64,000 nt of DNA from Nilaparvata lugens (taxonomy: Eukaryota > Arthropoda > Insecta > Hemiptera > Delphacidae), in assembly GCF_014356525.2 (NCBI RefSeq), contig NC_052507.1, positions 8,239,568-8,303,567 of the forward strand. Reading direction: 5' to 3'. Made by a program: the position numbers and the translations under genes. The notes under the pieces are model-generated. The model worked only from the letters and a program-made list of their open reading frames with translations. It was not told where the DNA came from and did not search any database. Each line of letters begins with the position of its first letter. The stretch's first letter is position 1. Positions 43,740 to 55,868 of this stretch are shown here, in pieces.

Positions 43740-44735
43740 GTAACTAAAGCGAGATTTGTACACATTCAATTAGTTGAGCTAGATTTGGAAGATTTATTGT
43801 AGAATTGGTGATTAAGTCATTTATTCTAATACTTGGAAAGTGATCTAGGGCAAAGTTTTCTACGTTTGAGACATTTTCTTGAAAATAATTCTTAATAAAT
43901 AATAAACAATCATTCTAATATGAGAATAAAGCTAAATTGAAAGTGCCTATCCGCCTTTCTTATAAGAATAAGGAACTAATATTAGAAAGAATCCTTTTAC
44001 AGGATTTTTATGGAATGTTATCCCAGGAATTTCTTGAAATATTACTAAATTTTTTCTATTAAATCGAATTTCAGGACTTACGATTTTTATGGACTTTTAT
44101 AACATTTTTATAATGTTACATGTTTGTAGAAGATCAATATGATCTATTGATAATTAGAATAACTTTTATGTAATGTCTCATTCATGAGAACTTTTAAGTA
44201 TACCCTATTACGTGATCAGTTTAATCACCTAGATCTACTAATACCCTTTTTTATTCTATTTTAGACAAGACTTGTTCTTATATTTACCCCATTATCAAGT
44301 GTCGTTATTCGTTCTTTAGCAAATTAAAATTTGTTTCAACTATTTTCAGTGATAAAATTTTCTAGAAAATAAACAGTCTCTGATAATACAAACACATCTA
44401 AACACAGCGATAACAATTTACTGAACAAATTTGAACATGGAGCGATAACAAATTACTGAAAAATTTTAGATCCATAAATATTTCACCCAATTCTATGTGT
44501 TAAAGATGTGTCATAAAAATGTTAACGATTCAAAATCCACACAATAAATTATTGATCAATGATTAAATTTGATGACGAATGTGATGGATAATTTGTAGAA
44601 ATTGGCACTCTTATCATCTCACCACCAATTCTCAAAGATTTCATCACAATTATTGAGAAATTACCAGCAAATACCAGAGAAAGATCAAATACCATCGGAG
44701 AGTATCAGGCTTTTCTGACCTCGTTAAGATGTGAC
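43740..44735. other. AT-rich intergenic DNA, nothing recognised
   Basis: No coding signature or repeat copy could be supported over this kilobase. Confidence 0.4.
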
Positions 44736-44799
44736 AGCTACACGACTAATAAGATAAATGAGTTCTGAATGATAAACGAAACAAGGTCGTCGAGAGAAT

Positions 44800-45722
44800 G
44801 GATTGAGAGGAGAGATGAACGTGTGAGGAGGAATAGACGAACGGGGGAGATGAGAAGGAGGAAAATCGAGTTATGGATTAGAAGGAAAAGGAGAAACACA
44901 GTAATAGGAGGAGGTTGAGGAGGAGAAGAAGAAGATAAAGAAGGAGACGGATCAGAAGAAGAAGAAGAAGAAGAAGAAGAAGAAGAAGATGCTGGAAGAA
45001 TGAGAAGAATGAGAAGAATGAAGAAGAGGAGAATAGAGAATGAGGAGAAACATTGGAATAAAAAGATATGTGAGAATGAGAATGAAAAGGAGTGGGAAAA
45101 GTAACGAAGGTTGGGGGTGGAGAGGAAATAATGCGAAATAAGTGTAGAAGGATGAACTGAAGAAGAAGGAGAAGAACAACAAGAAGAGAATAGAAGGAAT
45201 TGAAGAAAAAGCAAAAAAAAGGAAAAGGGAGAAGAATAAATGCGAATTATAATGTGAAGAAGAAATGGAAAGAGAAAAAGAAATGAAAGAGAAGAAGAAT
45301 AGTTAGATGTTGAACAAGTGGCGGGAGAAGCGTTAGAAGCTGAAGAAGAAGAAGAACATAGAGGAAGAGGAAGGAGAATAAGGATAATAGGAGGAGAAGG
45401 AGCATGAGACAAGAATACTGTTTAAGGGGGTCGAGAAGAGGATGATGTTGGGGAAGGGGTAGAAGGGAAAGGTGAAGATGAACAAGAAGAGTAAGAAGGT
45501 GAATCAGAAGAGAAAGAAAAATAATGAGAAGAGGCCAATGGAGATTAGATGGAAAACGAAAAGGGGGGAGAGGGTGAAGCAGAAAAACAGCGAGGAGAAG
45601 ACCAAGAAACATGATTGAAGAAGCAGAAGAAGAAGAAGAAGGCGTAGAATAAGAAGAAGAAGAAGAAGAAAAAGAAGAAGAAGAAGAAGAAGAAGAAGAA
45701 GAAGATGGTGAAAAAAGTAAGC
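44800..45722. repeat. Purine-rich tract with (GAA)n cores
   Basis: Nearly all A and G on the plus strand, with (GAA)n at 44955-44990 and 45655-45705. It is the strand-mirror of the pyrimidine tract at 12.1-14.2 kb. Serine/leucine-rich minus-strand open frames are products of composition. Confidence 0.8.
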
Positions 45723-46071
45723 ACAAGAAGCTGTTTTAGATTATCCGGCAATATTCGGAGTAGATGGAGGTGGAACAACACGTTTTTTAGGCAAGATAAT
45801 GAATGGAAACAACCAATTCTAGCTGGAACTACTGAACTAGAGCTAGTCTAGTAACTACTTAGATAACACTAATAAAGAGTTTAGTGGAAGATAATAGAGT
45901 TGAAAGTGGAGATTCACGCAAAACTGTCAGCATTCGTTATAAATGAAAACAATGCTCCTCATTAGACCAATGCTGAACGTTTCAAGTGTAGAATTTCACT
46001 TCAGGAGAATGAATGTTATGTTGAATGATTGGAAAAGAAAAAGAGATAAATAGATAAATAAAATTGAAATC

Positions 46072-46875
46072 TGGTGTGGCGCACTCACACAACTTTCCTT
46101 GCCGTTATGAAAATTGATCACCTGACGCTAGTGTTCCCGCGCATCTCATGTCTACTATTCAAATATTTGAGCCAGCTGGTGACAGGGCAATAACGCTGGA
46201 GACACACATGAGGTCTGCTATAGTAAGGTCCACGTTATAATGACAGTGGATAAAAGATAGGAAAATAGCGATGCCGATTCTCTGAATTAATTAATTATAT
46301 TTCTACACTGTCAAAAACATAATTGGCATTGTAAACCTAGAAATGGATAGTACCACCGGCTTTGTCGAATGATAGACAAGGATATCAAAACCAAAGTTGA
46401 TCAAATACTGTCATTATAACGTGGACCTCACTATATCTCTTCATAGTGAATGATTTAATACAATCAACAATAATTTGCGTTCGAATAATCACATTTTCTC
46501 GAATTTAAAGCTTATTTTAAATTTTAGGTGAAAATGTTACTGAACATTAATTGTAGAGATTTTCATGCTCAATCTACTCCACTTGATTTTTTTTTGTTTC
46601 AATTGTATCTGAAGCCTGATAATTGAGAATCTATCGGCATTGATGGGGCGGAGCTCCCGAAATTTCTTCAGATTATGGGACTTATGGCAGTTGATAGAGC
46701 TTATCAATGACTATTTTGGGTATGAATTTGATCAAAATCGTTGGAGCCATTATAGAGAAAATCGCGAAAACCCCTGTTTTTGACGACAACATTTTTGTCA
46801 TTTTAGCCGTCATCTTGAATTGCATATGATCGAAATTGTTCGTGTCGGATCCTTATAGCGTAAGGACCTTATAGC
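46072..46875 (-). repeat. Dispersed family R, minus strand, split by a MITE
   Basis: The right-end sequence TCTGGTGTGGCGCACTCACA starts the copy. It is interrupted at 46219-46435 by MITE A, resumes at TCTCTTCATAGTGAATGATT, and stops near GGATCCTTATAGCGTAAGGA without the (CA)n half. Confidence 0.75.
46221..46433. mobile_element. MITE family A, short form, inserted in family R
   Basis: Ends TAGTAAGGTCCACGTTATAA and TTATAACGTGGACCTCACTA lie between duplicated TA dinucleotides (46219-46220 and 46434-46435). The unoccupied site is preserved at 40199-40204. Confidence 0.85.
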
Positions 46876-47031
46876 GTTAAAAATGAAAATATTGAAATTT
46901 TGCAAAATTGAAGACACAAATATAGAATTGAACACAAACCATAACTACTACTATAAAAGGAGAAAAGGAAGAATAGTTATGTTTGTATAATTGATTGTGT
47001 TTGAGGAGATGTTGTGGTATTTCTCCATAAT

Positions 47032-47213
47032 GGAAAATAAAAACAAATATTGTCACATACCACTTATTTATTATTAAAACTTACATTAAAGTAATGTAAG
47101 CCTAGGCCATTATGAAACCTAGGTACATTACTTTAATAAGTATTACTTTAATAATACTTTAATGTAAGTTTATAATAAATAAGTGGTATGTGACAATTTT
47201 GTTTTTATTTTCC
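47032..47213. repeat. Foldback element beside the transposase relic
   Basis: GGAAAATAAAAACAAATATT, GTCACATACCACTTATTTAT and ACTTACATTAAAGTA are mirrored at 47150-47213 with few mismatches. A smaller inverted pair (CCTAGGCC...CCTAGG) forms the centre. AGTTATGTTTGT occurs at 46973 and 47214. Confidence 0.7.
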
Positions 47214-47232
47214 AGTTATGTTTGTGTCATCA

Positions 47233-49075
47233 TTATTTCTTCTTACGTGCTTCTTGCGCCTCAATAATCCAATCTGGATTTCGAATTGGCATTGAACGCG
47301 TGTGTCGAGGATCAACAAGTTCCGGCAATACACAGTCCATATAAAATATTTTCACTTGTTCAAGAATCTTCGAATGTCTAGGGATGACATAACCTCTTCC
47401 AGCTGTGCATGTCCTCCTCCTGTGCTGATTGTACCGGAAACTGCTGATGTATTCACATCCATGGTGTTTTCGTTTGAAAAATTTGTCCACAGTGATTTCT
47501 TTTCATTGCACATTTTACACTTCAATGTTATACACGAATTTAATCCTATTCTTCGTTCTTTCACTACTACCATATCTTTAAAACCGCAATGAAATGGTAA
47601 GTGGTCATCGATTTGTTGAATTTGCACAATAAACGAATTGATGTCCACTATTCGTCTACCTTCTAATTTGTGATGCTGCTTTCTGTTCTTTTTCTTTCTT
47701 CTGCACTGAAAAACAAGAAAAAACAAATTGTCAATAATTATTAGTGAATAAAACATATAGGTCGTCTAACAAGCTCTAGAATGGATATCTATTGCAGGAA
47801 TTCACCCTTCATCAATAAAAAATAACGTTTATGCCACACCAGATTGGAAGTAGTTGCTTTCTATCAATTTACCATTGTGAGGATTTATTTTCCAATGATG
47901 ACCTATCCAATGATTTATTTCTGATGACCTATCACTTTCTCTTATGCGTGTTTTTGCGAACTTGATTTTTCTTATTAAAGGAAATCTTCTTATTTTTCAT
48001 TTTAAAAATATTTAGAAAGAATCCCTGAAACTTTTACAGTTTTACTGGAAAATAGAAATTATATTTTTCTAACAAATCTCAAATAAAAAATACAGTGATT
48101 TCTACTTACATTATTTCTGTATGATTGTCGTAAACGTCTTTGTTTTCTGGACAAGTGTCACAGACTTTGTTTTCTTCAGCGACGAAATCTGCGTCAGAGG
48201 CCCTGGAAATAAGAAGATAAAGACACTGTTATTCACGGTCATAAATGCTTATTACAGTATTCCATACTTGAAAGTACTGTGTTCCGGAATGGAAATGAAA
48301 ACATATAATTATTCAATAATAGTGGATCTAAGAAAACTGTACCACCAAAGTCCATTGAACATAACAGTTATGATTTGCAAAAAAGAATCTATTTTTAAAA
48401 CATTTAATATTATTTGTAAATCCTGAATACACCCGAGCTTTCTTCAATCTATGATAGTTGGACATTGATAACAAATACGTGAAACAGAATATCTACATCA
48501 GAAAAATAATTTGGTAATTACGTATTTATCGTAGAATTTTCGGAGTCATTATACTCTTCGGTCTGAGCGTCACTTCTGCCTCTGCCCTGGAATTACAAAA
48601 AAAAAAACAAGATCAATAGGACTATTCATAGGTGGCAATGACGAATTTCCCATTCAAAAAATAGTGAAATATATTATGGAAAATGCAGTAAAATTAGTGT
48701 AAGATAGGTCTGCCGATTACACTATTCGTAATTGACAATTGACATTTTTTGAATGGTGTTTTCCAAGTTCCCTGAGCTTTCATAGCATAGAATCGTGAAA
48801 CTGTTCAATATTTCTAAAAACGTTGACATGTATAATTGTATATTCGATTGAGAATGACGCTTTATTACTCAAATTACAAATGGAGATAATTGATTGTTAT
48901 GGTTCTTGATGAAGGAAATTATGGATGTGTATCAAATATTAGCTTACCTTTTGGAAGCCCAGTATTGAATTAACGCTGTTCCTCTTCGTTTAAGCGGTTT
49001 CGCGCTAAGTTTAAATCTGCGTCCACTTTTGTGTCTAAAGTCGGCGACTTTGATGAGGCTTCGGCGTTTCGTCCA
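47233..49075 (-). pseudogene. Mutator-like (MULE) transposase gene relic
   Basis: Four exon-like pieces lie in order on the minus strand with splice signals: about 49075-48948 (donor GTAAGC), 48586-48522 (acceptor ATTCCAG, donor GTAATT), 48202-48110 (acceptor TTTCCAG, donor GTAAGT) and 47705 onward (acceptor TTTTTCAG). The last holds GRRIVDINSF, LPFHCGFKDM, a CKMC metal-binding pair, AVSGTISTGGGHAQLEE and SLDIRRF, which I recognise as the start of the Mutator-like transposase domain common in arthropod genomes. It stops at 47352. The tail MDCVLPELVDPRHTRSMPIR... EARKKK ends at 47233 in another frame, probably the protein's C-terminus after loss of the catalytic middle. Exon phases do not join cleanly, so it is scored as a pseudogene. 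Confidence 0.55.
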
Positions 49076-49099
49076 TTTTTTATGATAAATAATTTGGTC

Positions 49100-49870
49100 G
49101 CATGCACTTCAACATTTTTATAACATTTCACGTAATTCGAAGTCAATAGGAATAGAATAGAAAAAGTTTATTCACTAACAAGGATTGTCTAGAATAAACA
49201 AGGCAAAACGTTTCTATAAATGAAAATCCATAGTAACTTATCACAAAGACTGGATGAACTGTCACTGTCACGTTTCAACGAACCAATAAGTCACACATGG
49301 CATGGATATGGCAAAAGCTAGCTGGAATTGAGAGACAGAGAGAGTGTAACAGACTTCTCATCTATTCCCCTCCCATTCCCACTCTTCTTGTGGTCATTCA
49401 TTCAATCATTCATTGATACACTGCTGGGCAGTCTAGTATGTAAGTAGTAGGTGGTGGGGGTTACGTTTCAACAGTAGAGCTCTCTGGAGAATAACCCTCG
49501 AACTAGGTTGGCAATGTACTGGTTCATTTTTGGTTCAAATTTGCAATTAACGACTCAGTTTATTGCAAAACTATTAGGAATTTGAACAAAATTCAAACGG
49601 ATTTAGATTTGGTGTTATTCTAAAGGTCACTGTATTTTCAAATTCGTTTCTCGATGCTTCTTTTCCAAAATAGCAAATTCATGTTTAAATAGCTAAAATA
49701 AGAAAAACTTGAAGAAATAATGAAATTATGAAAAGCGTATGCTCTCTGTAAAAGCATATAGTTGAGTCCTACGAACTTTCAAGGAAATAGTTCAATCCAT
49801 TCTTGAGGTATGAGTGTAAGCAATATGCTTACTTTTCAGCTTGTTAGGTGGGTGTGCAGTAGAATCTTAA
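49100..49870. other. Intergenic DNA upstream of the transposase relic
   Basis: It may contain the transposase 5' end and terminal repeats, but I could not match an end to the downstream side. Nothing else is seen. Confidence 0.35.
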
Positions 49871-49876
49871 GTTTCG

Positions 49877-49959
49877 AATTTCAAGTCATTCCGTTAATTG
49901 GGAGATGATAATATATCGTGTACACAGACGCACATACACTCATACACACACACACACAC

Positions 49960-50031
<72 letters not shown>

Positions 50032-50145
50032 TACACCGACACACACCCACACACACCCAAAAATCATGTTTTTGGACTCAGGGGACCTTGAAACATATAG
50101 GAAACTTGAAATTAGGGTACCTTAATTTTTTTCGGAAAGCAATAC
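49877..50145 (-). repeat. Dispersed family R fragment with long (CA)n
   Basis: TTTCAAGTCATTCCGTTAAT, TGTACACAGACGCACATACA, a (CA)n tract at 49941-50028, then GGACTCAGGGGACCTTGAAA and AGGGTACCTTAATTTTTTTC. It corresponds to the left half of 38166-39018. Confidence 0.75.
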
Positions 50146-50419
50146 TAACGTACAGTAGTACACATTTGAGGATTTTCGAATTGATAGGACATGAAGTGTT
50201 GAGAATATAACACATGTATAAACCGGTTTTATATCCCAAAATATATCTCTTTTCGATTGAGCTTTATTCTATTGTAACAAGAGAGTATATAGAATATAAT
50301 TACATTCATGTAATAATATATTACGTTCTATACTCTCTGATTGTAACCATAATTTGTTATTGATCTGGGTCGATGTCAAACGAGGACACCGACAGTAGAG
50401 GACTCTTCTAAAAGACCTT

Positions 50420-50517
50420 GAAACGTATAGAAAACATGAAATTGGGGTACCTTAAATTTTTTTGGAAAGCAATAGACTACTTTTCTTACCTATGGTAATA
50501 GGGCAAGGAAAGTAAAA
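50420..50517 (-). repeat. Dispersed family R terminal fragment
   Basis: GACCTTGAAACGTATAGAAA to GGTAATAGGGCAAGGAAAGT, the outer end of family R. It overlaps in content with 49877-50145, so it is a separate fragment rather than its continuation. Confidence 0.65.
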
Positions 50518-50888
50518 AGGAGAGGTGTTGTGTTGAATGATTGGAGAAGAAAAAGAGATAAATAAAATAAAAAGTAGTATTTGAGAAGAAGATATCCAGG
50601 GGTGTAACATAACAGATAACATTTACCAGTAGGGCCAATTAGAGACAGATGGGCATCCAGAGTAAGCTGCAGGTGTACCAACCTCTGTTCAAAACACTTT
50701 ATTCTCTCACGCTACTGGAATAGCATGAAAGTTCAATGACATCTTCATAGAGAACTATATACTGAGTTCTCAAAGTAGCATATAACTGGGAATCCAACCA
50801 TGTATCAATGCAGCATTACCTGGAGTTCTAATTGCTATATCTCCAAGTGAAAATCGTTTTCCAAACTTTTTATAGAATTATTATACAG

Positions 50889-51036
50889 TAATCGTTGGTG
50901 GAAAGTTTGTTAATCGTTGGTTGAAAGTTGGTTAATCGTTGGTTAATCGTTGGTTGAATGTTGGTTAATCGTTGGTTGATAGTTGGTTAATCGTTGATTG
51001 AAAGTTGGTTAATCGTTGGTTGAAAGTAGGTTAATC
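50889..51036. repeat. ~22-bp minisatellite
   Basis: TTGGTTAATCGTTGGTTGAA recurs about seven times with variants, including one shortened unit. Confidence 0.85.
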
Positions 51037-51106
51037 TGCAATTTTTAATAAAAATTTCCATCTTTTTTCAGTAAGATGAATGAGATGTGGTATGAGTACC
51101 TATATT

Positions 51107-52141
51107 GAGGTTCAATTTATAATGGCAGTGGAGAAAGATAGTAGAACAACATTGTTGATCCTGTCTTGTCAATGCCTTCTATAGACGGTAGCTGATACAG
51201 GTTTATTGATGTAATATTAACTGTTGACTCTCGTTTAAAATAATCAAATATCGGGGACCGAACTTCGCTCTGGAGTACAAAAGCATAAAAGATTTATTAC
51301 GAAAGAAGAAAGTATAATAACATTCATAGTTCATACAGAAATGTTCTATCTAATCACAGTAAATTGAGATTAATTCCCAGAGGAATTCAAAAATTTCCCT
51401 CACGAAAGCCCGGTTGCACAAAAGCCGGTTTAATTTTAATCCTGATTAATTTCACGTGAACCAAATCAGAGAAGACCATTTCAAAAAGATGGATCTACTG
51501 GAATTAATCAGGATTGAAAATAACCCGGCTTTTTTCAACCGGAACTAAGTACCTGATTTAATGATTACAAAAGTTCAACAGCTGAGTCATAATTTTGACA
51601 CAGTCCCACACACATGAATTCGCTCTCTCACTTCCATCATCAACAGACGACGAAATAATTATTATCAGCTGTTTTTCCAAGGATGAATAATTATTATCCT
51701 TTCAATGTCCTTCAGCGAGTTTTCCCAGGGATGAGACCCAATGCAATAGAATTTTTATATTATAAACCTACTATGTTTTGAATTTCGTGTAAATCGTTAG
51801 AGCGTTTGAGCCGTTAGAATCGTTAGAGTGGTGAAATACAAACATATAAACTTCTAAACAGAAATTGCTCGTTTAATAGATAGGATTATATTTTATTAAG
51901 CAAGAAATTAAAATATTTTTCAATAATAATTTCATAATGAATTGTTATGATGAAAATGAAATATTTTTTAATTAATAATTCATTCTACATTGTTAAAAGA
52001 CGATCTGGCAACAGAGCAAGGCTAGAGAGAGAGTGAGAGAGATAGTGAGAGATAGCGCTATCCGCTTTGTTGAATGATAGACAAGGATAGCAATACTATT
52101 GCAAATCAATTTCTGCCATTATAACGTGGACCTCACTATAG
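51107..52141. mobile_element. MITE family A, long form, split by a composite insertion
   Basis: The left end TGAGGTTCAATTTATAATGG is diverged and the right end TTATAACGTGGACCTCACTA intact. The interior of the long form is present at 51118-51246 and again at about 51870-52141 (ATTATATTTTATTAAGCAAG, CGATCTGGCAACAGAGCAAG). The ~620 bp between are other repeats. Confidence 0.65.
51246..51545. repeat. Composite repeat copy 2: GGGGACCGAACTTCGCTCT block plus MITE
   Basis: Counterpart of 10024-10300. The attached MITE (51405-51540) has well-kept inverted arms: CCCGGTTGCACAAAAGCCGG, TTTTAATCCTGATTAAT against GAATTAATCAGGATTGAAAA and AACCCGGCTTTT. Confidence 0.65.
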
Positions 52142-52144
52142 AGT

Positions 52145-53390
52145 TGAATAAACCTAGTTAGCTTCCAATCTTTTGTTCTTTTTAGCCTTGAAACTCTTCA
52201 ACTATCTATGAAATGAATCCATGCTGATTATGTTGGTTCATTCAACAGCTGATAGGGCATTAAATTCTCTTCAATTTCATGTAAAATTTTTCTATTTTAC
52301 GCATTTCCCTACGACCTTTACAGCAGTTTTATTGTGAGTGTGAAATCTTCACTTTTGCATCAATAGATCAATATTGACAAAGGAATTTGGAAGGAGGAAT
52401 TTTGGAACACAATTTTCAACTTCACGGCGTTGTTGGGACTAGTTAGTAGGTGAACATATAACAAATTAACAATTACTGTTCTATCTTGTTGAGAAGTTTT
52501 TAAAAATCAAGTTCGACTTATTTGTTGTTCCCTGCTACTGTATTGATGCTTCGCATTTTAATTATTCATATTTCAATTATGTGGTTATGAATCATCAACA
52601 AATCTCTTGAATAATCATTAGCATTTTTAAATATTTGAAAATTTGCATTTGCAATATTCATAATCCAATCTTGTGAATATGAATCTTCAAAAATAAAAAC
52701 TCTGGAATAATTTGCATTTTCAAAAAGTGGTGGACATGACTTAATTACTCTAATAGAAGAGTATTACAATGATCAACATTAATAATAATTGTAGCTGATA
52801 ACTGATTGAGATAACGCAAGGTTTATTATGAAAATCAAGTGTTTGTATCCACATTCAAATTCAAATTGAGCTCATTATAATTGCTTCAGTTTTCACACGG
52901 GAGATATGTTGAGAAAAATTCAGTTGAGGAGAAAAATCGTCAAGATTAAACAAAGATAAATAATAATTAAACATGAACAGGAAATAGTACTTGAGGTTTT
53001 GCTTTCTTTGTCAGTTTTAACGATGACAACGATAATACTAATAATTGAAGTTCTTCTTGCAGCTAATTAGTGTTACATCTAGACTACTTCTATTAATCAA
53101 CAAGTTTTTCAGCTAGTCTCTTAAACTCACAGAGACTAAAGTCACTGTATACAGTGATTGTACCTGAACTTGTTGTGGTGAATTAACTGAGACACAAGTG
53201 GTGAAAAAATGAACTAGGATATAATTGAGAATAGCAAATAACTCTGCTCTGCAAAAGTCAACATAGTGGTAAAAAAGTCAATAGAGGATTATTCACGTCG
53301 GAATCATTTAGAATCTCAAATGGGAAAATGATTATTTTAGTTGCTTTTGAAGAAAAATTGTTGCACTATGATTAGATGTGAGCAACGGAG
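52145..53390. other. AT-rich intergenic DNA, nothing recognised
   Basis: No coding signature or repeat copies are evident over 1.2 kb. This is the longest ordinary stretch in the window. Confidence 0.4.
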
Positions 53391-53391
53391 A

Positions 53392-53401
53392 AGAAGAAGA
53401 A

Positions 53402-53454
<53 letters not shown>

Positions 53455-53878
53455 GATGAAGAAGAAGAATAAAGGGTAGGAGAGGATGATGATGATGATG
53501 ATGATGAAGAAGAAGAAGAAGAAGAAGAAGAAGAAGAAGAAGATGATGATGATGATGATGATGATGAAGAAGAAGAAGAAGAAGAAGAAAAGAAGAAGAA
53601 GAAGAAGAAGAAGAAGAAGAAGAAGAAGAAGAAGGAGAATAAAGAGTAGAAGAGGATGATGATGATGATGATGATGATGAAGAAGAAGAAGAAGAAGAAG
53701 AAGAAGAAGAAGAAGAAGAAGAAGAAAGAAGAAGAGAAGAAGAAGAAGAAGAAGAAGAAGAAGAAGGAGAATAAAGAGTAGGAGAGGATGATGATGATGA
53801 TGAAGAAGAAGAAGAAGAAGAAGAAGAAGAAGAAGAAGAAGAAAAGAGAAGAAGAAGAAGAGAAGAGAAGAAGAAGAA

Positions 53879-53913
<35 letters not shown>

Positions 53914-53978
53914 GAAGAAGAAGAAGAGAAGAAGAAGAGAGAAGAAGAAGAGAGAAGAAGAAGAATAAAGAGTAGGAG

Positions 53979-54013
<35 letters not shown>

Positions 54014-54254
54014 GAAGAAGAAGAAGAAGAAGAAGAAGAAGAAGGAGAATAAAGAGTAGGAGAGGATGATGATGATGATGATGAAGAAGAAGAAGAAGAA
54101 GAAGAAGAAGAAGAAGAATAAAGAGTAGGAGAGGATGATGATGATGATGATGATGATGAAGAAGAAGAAGAAGAAGAATAAAGAGTAGGAGAGGATGATG
54201 ATGATGATGAAGAAGAAGAAGAAGAAGAAGAAGAAGGAGAATAAAGAGTAGGAG

Positions 54255-54289
<35 letters not shown>

Positions 54290-54403
54290 GAAGAAGAAGA
54301 AGAAGAAGAAGAAGAAGAAGAAGAAGAAGAAGGAGAATAAAGAGTAGGAGAGGATGATGATGATGATGAAGAAGAAGAAGGAGAAGAAGAATAAAGAGTA
54401 GGA

Positions 54404-54454
<51 letters not shown>

Positions 54455-54501
54455 GAAGAAGAAGAAGAAGAAGAAGAAGAAGAAGAATAAAGAGTAGGAG
54501 A

Positions 54502-54545
<44 letters not shown>

Positions 54546-54680
54546 GAAGAAGAAGAAGAAGAAGAAGAAGAAGAAGAAGAAGAAGAAGAAGAAGAAGATG
54601 AAGAAGAAGAAGAAGAAGAATAAGGAGGAGCAGCAGAAGAAGGAGAGGAAGAAGAAGGATAAGGAGAAGAAGCAACGAGG
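53392..54680. repeat. Compound (GAT)n/(GAA)n minisatellite
   Basis: Blocks of (GAT)n then (GAA)n are separated by the spacer GGAGAATAAAGAGTAGGAGA. The spacer occurs about eleven times between 53465 and 54500. The minus strand reads as serine-rich frames with recurring SPTLYS. Unit length varies from ~50 to ~195 bp because the trinucleotide runs vary. Confidence 0.92.
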
Positions 54681-54689
54681 AAAATATCA

Positions 54690-55575
54690 TGGAATAATAT
54701 TATTGCAATCTCACCAGTTTTATCTCGGATAAAAAATCTCTAAAGACTTGAAAACACAGACCGTCATTAACTATAGCAACTTTTGAGCAGTAGCCTTGAG
54801 TTTTAGATCCACGTATGTCAACGATCATAAAACGGGATTAACCAATAATAACTAAAACAGCATTTCATTGCAAATACAAATATGATGTATTTTGCTGATA
54901 ACAAGATAATTTAATGCTGGTTCAAAGAAATGTCAATGCTGATTAAATAGACTTGTATTGTGTTTCGCTATCTAGCATGTAGCATTATTATCATCTTACT
55001 TATCATGGTCTACTTATTGAATACACATTACACAATGGAATCATTCAAATAATCCCTTGAATTATTATTTATTAAAATTATTGCTATATTTCATCAGATG
55101 TGCTTCTAGTGGAGAAGCTTCTAATGTTTTAATTTTCGGTACAAAATATTTCAAATTGTTATTTATTCTACCGTTTTGAGTGCTGAGTAGAAGGAATTTT
55201 TGTTATCAATTCGAATCTTAATCTTTCTAAAATCAAAATTAATTGTGTCTAGTGTTTGTGTTTTGTTTCAATTGTGGAAATTAGTGAAGAATTGAATAGT
55301 CGCACATATTCTTTATTTGGACAATATATTTTATGAAATTGGGATGAAAAGAAGTTTTGGACTGTAGTCTGATTCCTTGTCCTTAAGTTGATTGTAAATT
55401 ATGAATAAGTATATAAGCGTGGGATAAGTAGGCTAGGCTCTAATGGAATTTCCATCTAACTGTTCACTGTTGTCAATATTTGCAGTAACGGAAATCTTCG
55501 GGGTGGTTGATAGCATTTACATAATTTGGATATTCGTTCAATAATAATCTTTTCCTTTCTGTGTAGGTAGTTGAG
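54690..55575. other. AT-rich intergenic DNA, nothing recognised
   Basis: No supported gene or repeat. Confidence 0.4.
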
Positions 55576-55868
55576 AAGTTGATATTGTGGTAATTATTGA
55601 TATTAAATAAAAATACTAAGAAATTGTCAAAAACCACTGATTTTTTTATGCAGCACTAGCCGTCAGGCTCGCTTCGCTCGCCATATCCGTCTAGCCAGGG
55701 GGCTCCGCCCCCTGGACCCCCGACTGGATCGTCCAAGAATGAGATCAGCAGGCTCGCTTCGCTCGCCTGCATTTTTCATTTGGGCATTTTTATCATATGT
55801 TAGGACAATCCAGTCGGGGGTCCAGACTAAACGGATATGGCGAGCGAAGAGAGCCTGACTGCTAGTAA
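55576..55868. repeat. Family F left end joined to a GC-rich foldback
   Basis: 55576-55650 has the family F start (GTTGAGAAGTTGATATTGTG, AAATTGTCAAAAACCACTGA). 55655-55868 is a different foldback: CCGTCAGGCTCGCTTCGCTC, CCATATCCGTCTAG and GGACCCCCGACTGGAT pair with ATCCAGTCGGGGGTCC, AAACGGATATGGCGAGCGAA and GCCTGACTG. The left arm also has the palindrome GGGGGCTCCGCCCCC. Confidence 0.7.

Noticed and set aside
48121..48426. 101-codon plus-strand open frame
   Set aside because: It runs antisense to a better-supported exon of the Mutator-like relic with consensus splice sites, and has no recognisable domain.
49877..50517. Single family R copy interrupted by an insertion
   Set aside because: The two pieces overlap in content (both contain the ACCTTGAAAC to GGTACCTTAA block), so they are separate fragments.
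53332..54690. A 452-codon minus-strand serine/leucine-rich protein
   Set aside because: It is direct translation of (GAA/GAT)n with frame drift. No domain, start context or splice evidence.
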